A DNA stretch of 64,000 nt, from positions 24,055,881 to 24,119,880 of the forward strand of contig JALJCS010000001.1 of the NCBI GenBank assembly GCA_023055355.1. Reading direction: 5' to 3'. Within the stretch, counting starts at the first letter, position 1. Each line of letters opens with the position of its first letter. This document shows, in pieces, positions 58,851 through 64,000 of the stretch. Below the pieces are notes generated by a model. It was not told where the DNA came from, made no database searches, and saw nothing but the letters and a program-made list of their open reading frames with translations. A program made the translations under genes and the position numbers. The DNA is from Agelaius tricolor (Eukaryota; Chordata; Aves; Passeriformes; Icteridae).

Positions 58851-61280
58851 TTCAATTTAAATAATGCCTAACAGGTATAAGCTTGACATTTTCAGTTCCT
58901 ACTAAAACTTAAAGAGCTGACAGCATTTTATTTTGTTGAGAATATATATTTTCCTCCTCAAGGATTTCTATACAAAGACCTAGGCATAGGTAAAGGTATG
59001 CCTTTATGCTAACCAGAGAAGAATCTGCTTAGTTATTCAGAAATGCCTTTATTTTGTAGCGCTTTCAATTATCATTATGTCAGATTTTTAAAATTATTTT
59101 GCTATTAATTTATAGGATTTGGGTTTTTTTTGTTTGGCTTGTTTAATTGTTTTTGTTGCTTTTGTGTTTTGGGGTTTTTTGGGGGCAGAGGTTGGGGTTT
59201 TTTTGGTTGGTGGGGTTTTTTTTTATTTTAATAAAAATCTTCATGACCTTGAAAAAGGAGAATTCTGGTAGATAAGCTACCTCCTTTGTTCTGAAAGGAA
59301 ATGCAGGAATCTGGTTTTGCAGCAGCCAGGTGGGTTTCATCCTGAATTTTTCACCTAGGAGAAGTAAAGGGAGGTCGTAGCCCCTTTTGGGTAAAAGGGC
59401 AGGATTTCTGTGGAAATAATTTTGGGGGTAAAACATGGGTTCCTCAAACTTGTAGAGTGACTCCTGCTCTGTGTGGCCATCAGGACTGTCACAAACAAAG
59501 GGACTGGGACGTTGCTGGTGTTCTGCACCCAGCAGGAGTTTGGAGAGAGATCCCACTGTACCAGGATGCACTCAGCCCTCCCTTGCCTCTCCCCCAAGGC
59601 ACACATATGCACAAATGCATGCCAGGCGTAACACAGTTGCCAAAGGTTGAGAATGTCAGGTTCAGTCAGGTCTCAAGAACCTGCAGATGTTTCGAATCAA
59701 AGTGTTACCTTAATAAGAATAGTTGGGTGTTTGAGAGAATATTTTGGTCTGTGCCTTTTGAATGGGAAAAACTATCCTTTCTCTAGCCTAGGCATTCTGT
59801 TCATCCGAGCATCTTTGGCTCAAGTTTCTTCCCATAAGTTGTCTGGAGAAGAAAGCTGGTGGTTTTCCTCTGCAGCCATGATGGGTAGAATTTACTACCT
59901 GAAAAATGTCCAGATACAGAGCAAGCTGCTCCAAACAAATGTTGAGCAGCCTGTTTCCAGTGCTGCTGGGCTGGGGGGCAGGCACTGCCCATGGGATTCA
60001 CTCCCCAGTGCCAGGCAGCAGGTGCAGAGGGTCCCATAGCAGGAGGAAATCTGGGGAAATGGAATTCCAGACGCACTTCCTTGCACCTTCGACACAGCAG
60101 AAGTGTGTCTTGCAGCAGCCAGATGGACTCCAGTCTGAACCTGTCATGTAGGGAACATGGTGGCTCCTTTTGAGAGGAATGAAGGAAGGAAGGAGCTGCA
60201 GCTGTTAGAGACCTGATGCCTAAAAGGTCGTGGGAGAAAGAGGAAAAGATTTCTATACAGCTTCCCACTCTTCCTGGGAGAGTCCTTGGAGCCCTGGCCA
60301 TAACTTTTGCAGCACGTACTCCTCTGTTCAGCTTTGAGGATTTTTTCCTCCTCACTCTACCATTCCTTAGAGAATCTACCTCATGCTGAGCAGTTTTGCA
60401 TAGTCAATTATTAACTATGTATTATTTCAAAAAAGTGCTTTGAAATAGTTTCTTTTTATTTATTTTAGGGGGAAAAGGAGGAAAAAAACTTTTCCCACCA
60501 ATAATAGTTTCCTTTACTAACATATTTTGCATGAGATTGCTGTTTTATGGGATATTACCCAACTCATTAACTTTTGGAATAATTGGTATCCAACAGTGTA
60601 ATCAAATCACAGGCTATAAATAAAAGGAATTTTAAGGTAGAAAATCTTCACTGAACCTGTCTCCTAAAACATCCAATTTTTTGAGGCATCTTGCCAGCTC
60701 TGCAAATTCTAACTTACCTGCTTTGGTCAAAATGGTTACCCATCAGAGCAACCTATTCCCATGGATAGCAGAATATAAAACGTTTTTAAACACACTATGT
60801 TAATATCTTATGAACACACTGGATAAAGGATATTCCCAAAAGTATGAAGAAAAACAGAACAAATAACATTTATAAATAGAAAGGCTGAAAGAAGGCAGGC
60901 AATTGAGCAAGAGTGCCAGTTTTTGAACCTGGAACTTTGTACAGCTTTTTTGGAAGATGGTGTTGTATATTTTTCTGTCTTCCACAAGATGTAAAACATC
61001 ACTAATCTGATTCTGTTTTTTCTACCCATTTAGATTTATACTGCATTCCTCAGTGTGGTAGCTTAACCTTACTATCTCAAAGCTTTACATCTTTCAGATA
61101 TATCATCATTAGGTGATAGGTGGCCTATAAAATAATATTCAGTAAGATGAATTTATAGCTACATATCTAATGATCTGATCCTTATGAGATACTGTTTCTG
61201 TTGGTGGTGCACATCAGCTAAAGAGCTGACAGTAAGCACTTCAGACTATTTAAATATATTTATATGGAGAGAGACACAGG
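58851..61280. other. Unique DNA with a T/G-rich tract, no recognised gene
   Basis: The 142-codon minus frame at 59143-59571 starts in unique DNA and ends in the T/G tract. The 184-codon minus frame at 59801-60355 and overlapping + frames lie in a GC-richer block (about 59.8-60.3 kb) and show no known domain. Confidence 0.4.
59118..59224. repeat. T/G-rich low-complexity tract with G runs
   Basis: Poly-T stretches are broken by GGGG at 59171-59174, GGGGG at 59181-59185, GGGG at 59194-59197 and GGGG at 59212-59215. Four G runs on one strand make a G-quadruplex conceivable, though the last loop (14 bases) is long. Confidence 0.85.
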
Positions 61281-61285
61281 GAGAC

Positions 61286-61330
61286 AGATATATATATATA
61301 TATATATGTAGAGAGAGAGAGAGAGAGAGA
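61286..61330. repeat. Compound (TA)n(GA)n microsatellite
   Basis: About eleven TA units, then GTA, then about ten GA units. It is preceded by imperfect GAGAGACACAGGGAGACAG. The tract is likely to be length-variable. Confidence 0.96.
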
Positions 61331-61339
61331 TAAATATAT

Positions 61340-63060
61340 AAATATGTACATATTCAGATGCTGCCGTCTGATGGAAAATGTTTCAGAGGAGTTGTTGGAC
61401 TCTCAGAGGATGAAGGAGAGGGCCAAGTAAACAGGGTCAAGCCTAGGCTTGGAATCCAATATTTTATCCAGAAGGAAACCCATGGATTTATCATATGTAC
61501 AGGTATATATAAACCCATATGCATGGGTATCTTCAGATCAGAATATATCTTTATTTCCATGCACTGAAGGAAGGAGACACATCAGGGCAGGTAACATTGG
61601 CCAGACTTTCTCTGATGCCCCGAGTGTCTGCAAGCGAAAACCTGCCGTGACTCCAAGAGTGTAAGCCCAGTGCTCTATCTCTGCTTCCCTCAGCTGCCTT
61701 GCCAGAAAGGACACACAGCTTGGAGGGTCTCCTTGTGGTATTAGAGCTGAGACCTCTGAGGGAGTATCCACACATATATCATTTCTATTCTTCCCACATG
61801 TTTTAAAATCCACACTTCAAACCCTTGTGCATTGTCCGTTGCTGTCCATCATTCACGACGGAGAGAAATGAAGGACTGTGAATAATGATAATGTAAAAAG
61901 CAGCAGGCAAATGTAATCTGCAGCAATGCTGGGTGGGGAGCAACATCTCTGACTGGACTTGGCTTGTGTTTATATGGGCTGCTATTAATAATAAACAAGT
62001 CTCTGCTCCTTTGCCATATGATAAGCATCATGTTCAGTATAGAGTTTCAAGATTTGGATCTGTCATTGAAACCTCCAAAACAATACATACATGGCCAGAT
62101 CTGAACTCTTTGGATTGTTAAAAATCCAACTGCTCTGGCAAAGTCCACTAGACAGCCAGGTGCTGCTGCTGTGAGAGTAGCTTTTGCAGGTGCTCCAGGG
62201 GAAAAAAGGTCGCACTGGGCCAGGGTGGTTTTCAGTACTCAGCTTCCCTTTGGTAATATTGTTAGATATGGAGAATATTTAAACAGGGTTTATGGCAACT
62301 GGCAAATCAATTGCCTTGAAATGATATGTATAACAAGGGAACTGAGGAAAGACTAAAAGTATAATCCCTAATCTAAAGCATTTGACATGTTTTCTGGACA
62401 GTAGTTTGGTATTACCCAGACTTATGCTCGCAGAGCTGTCTGTGCAAATGAAAAACATCCATCATACTGAAATGAGCTTAATTATGAAAGTTTTGCTTTT
62501 CGAGTCAAGCTTTAATTTCAGTTATTCCTGATTTCACATTACTTAGCTTCTCCTTTTACATTACATTCTGCTGCACATCCATCACACTAGAGCTGTTGGA
62601 ATGACAAACGCAAAAAACCACAAAGCTGATTCCAAAAGGTGGAGATGAAAATCTTCAAAACCCCTGTGTTTCTAGTGGAATGCATTCCTTAATCATTGCA
62701 ACATTTTTTAATTGAAACCAGGAGTATCACTAGGGTGGTGCATGTGTCAGATCCCAAGGACACCTGAGAACTACCAGCACCCCAGCCTGCAGTGAGCTTG
62801 GACACACTGCCCTTAGTGTCTCTGTTCAGTCATACCAAAACACTGATCCTCCTGAGGTGAGCACTGGGATTCAGTAACCCACGTACAAACCCAAGAAACC
62901 AGTGGCAAGATTATCTTTACCCACAGTAATTTATTGTTTGTGCTAAATTTTTGCCCTGGGTGGGGGCCCCACCTGTGCTGCAAAGAGGTTTGGGGTGCAA
63001 CTCCTGCTCCTGCATCTTGGGGCTCTGCACCTCAGAGCCCTTGGCCTCTGTGGGAAGACA
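61340..63060. other. Unique non-coding DNA
   Basis: A strong + strand acceptor-like tract (CTATCTCTGCTTCCCTCAG) ends near 61692 and is followed by an open frame of about 59 codons. There is no donor or recognisable product. Nothing else was recognised. Confidence 0.45.
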
Positions 63061-63067
63061 TCTGTGT

Positions 63068-63107
63068 GTTAGGAAGCTTCACTACAGGTTAGGAAGCTTC
63101 ACTACAT
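63068..63107. repeat. Tandem duplication, 20-bp unit, two copies
   Basis: GTTAGGAAGCTTCACTACA occurs at 63068-63086 and again at 63088-63106. It is a recent slippage event. Confidence 0.9.
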
Positions 63108-63109
63108 GT

Positions 63110-64000
63110 TGAAATAGTCCCCAAAGGCTACTCTGGTGTAAAACTTGGAAACAGTGTCATGCTGACTTTCTATAAAACATGAGGAGTAAGAGTAGATCAT
63201 TCCAGGCTGATTACTCAAAGTTTTTCAGTTTCACAATTTAGCTTGATACAACATATACTTATCTGCAGCCCTGCTCATCTGAAACATTGAAAAGGACTTA
63301 ATTCACCCATCAAAAACCTTTAACAGTGTTGCACATGGCTGAAATAGATGTTCCTATAACGCAAAAGTTCCTTAATGGTACCTTCATCCTTTAAACAAAT
63401 CATAATTAGAACACCAGTAATCTCTTTTAAAATAGCTGTATCACTTCTGTATCCATTTATTTCAAATCCAAGATCCTGCTGAAAACTCCCTTTGGAAATT
63501 CTGGATTTAAAAAATCCCATGCCACAAAGTGAAGAATATGATAAAGTCAGTTTTAAGCATCTCTGTCATGCTTTCAAGTAATTATTTGCAGTGCCAGTTT
63601 GGGGTGTTAGTGCCCAGGATGCCAACCTGGCTGGCATTGGAGTGCCCATCCCTACAGAAGCTGCAGAAATTGGCTTATTACATGTGAGGGGGGACAGCCA
63701 CAGCATAGTGGTGATGGTGGCCATGGTGACCTGGAAAAAGAGAATAGTGAGACACCATCACTTGCTCCTCTCCCAAGTTTGGGAGGTCTTTGGCAAAGTC
63801 CTAAAGAAATGCCGTGTTTGTTAATGTGAACAAATTGTGCATGGAGAAAGAACAGTCCGAGTATATACATTATATACATGTATACATACACACATGCCCC
63901 AGATAATGTTATTATTGGAAAATCATGCTGATACTCAGATTCTCTTCAGAGCAATGTCCTTGATGAGCTTTTCTAAATTATTTTTGCAAATGTGACTGAC
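63110..64000. other. Unique non-coding DNA to the window end
   Basis: Only short frames. An alternating TA/CA stretch lies at about 63858-63895. No gene or transposon recognised. Confidence 0.5.

Noticed and set aside
59801..60355. 184-codon minus-strand frame with overlapping + frames
   Set aside because: It lies in a GC-richer block where stops are rarer, several frames are open at once, and no domain is seen.
1..64000. Endogenous retroviral genes, rRNA, tRNA, CRISPR arrays, prokaryotic-type operons
   Set aside because: None of the expected motifs or layouts was found on either strand.

Overview
The window looks like nuclear DNA of a bird. The main evidence is five fragments of the CR1 non-LTR retrotransposon. 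One of them (49405-49620) still carries the CR1 3' end with its tandem ATGATTCT-type octamers. The DNA is AT-rich and CpG-poor, with scattered microsatellites, a few very old MIR-like SINE relics, and no compact operon-like gene layout. I saw no bacterial or viral genes, rRNA, tRNA or CRISPR array.

No complete protein-coding gene could be recognised. The reading frames that can be found are short and unrelated, and most are chance frames or read through repeats. The longest (245-301 codons) are artefacts of a 42-bp minisatellite that is open in five of six frames. The window is best read as intergenic DNA or as long introns of a large gene. Several segments have both splice-like borders and an open frame. 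On the + strand they are 2909-2992, 6917-7052, 20747-20839, 34053-34164 and 55336-55372. On the - strand they are 57116-57174, 42172-42343 and 32990-33226. They are listed as candidate exons with low confidence, because pseudo-exons are common in vertebrate introns.

Layout. 1-14.5 kb: AT-rich DNA with two MIR-like relics, small duplications and a TATATC microsatellite. 14.49-14.80 kb: a small but clear CpG island, the only promoter-like feature. 14.8-21.6 kb: mostly featureless. 21.69-22.68 kb: a CR1 copy interrupted by about 22 GGGAA units, followed by a second CR1 fragment in the opposite direction. 22.7-38 kb: largely unique DNA with stretches that resemble conserved non-coding elements (26.9 kb, 36.6 kb). 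38.3-49.6 kb: three more CR1 fragments, a MIR relic and CpG-retaining unique DNA (47.3 kb). 52-58 kb: TG/TA microsatellites, a 17-copy 42-bp minisatellite and a 3-copy 51-bp repeat. 58-64 kb: unique DNA with T/G-rich tracts and a TA/GA microsatellite.

The most distinctive object is the minisatellite at 53857-54570. It has exactly 17 units of 42 bp, close to four turns of B-DNA. Each unit carries one CACCTG E-box, which on the other strand is a consensus-like 5' splice donor. Gene identities cannot be settled from sequence reading alone. Homology search, RNA-seq and multi-species alignment would decide them.
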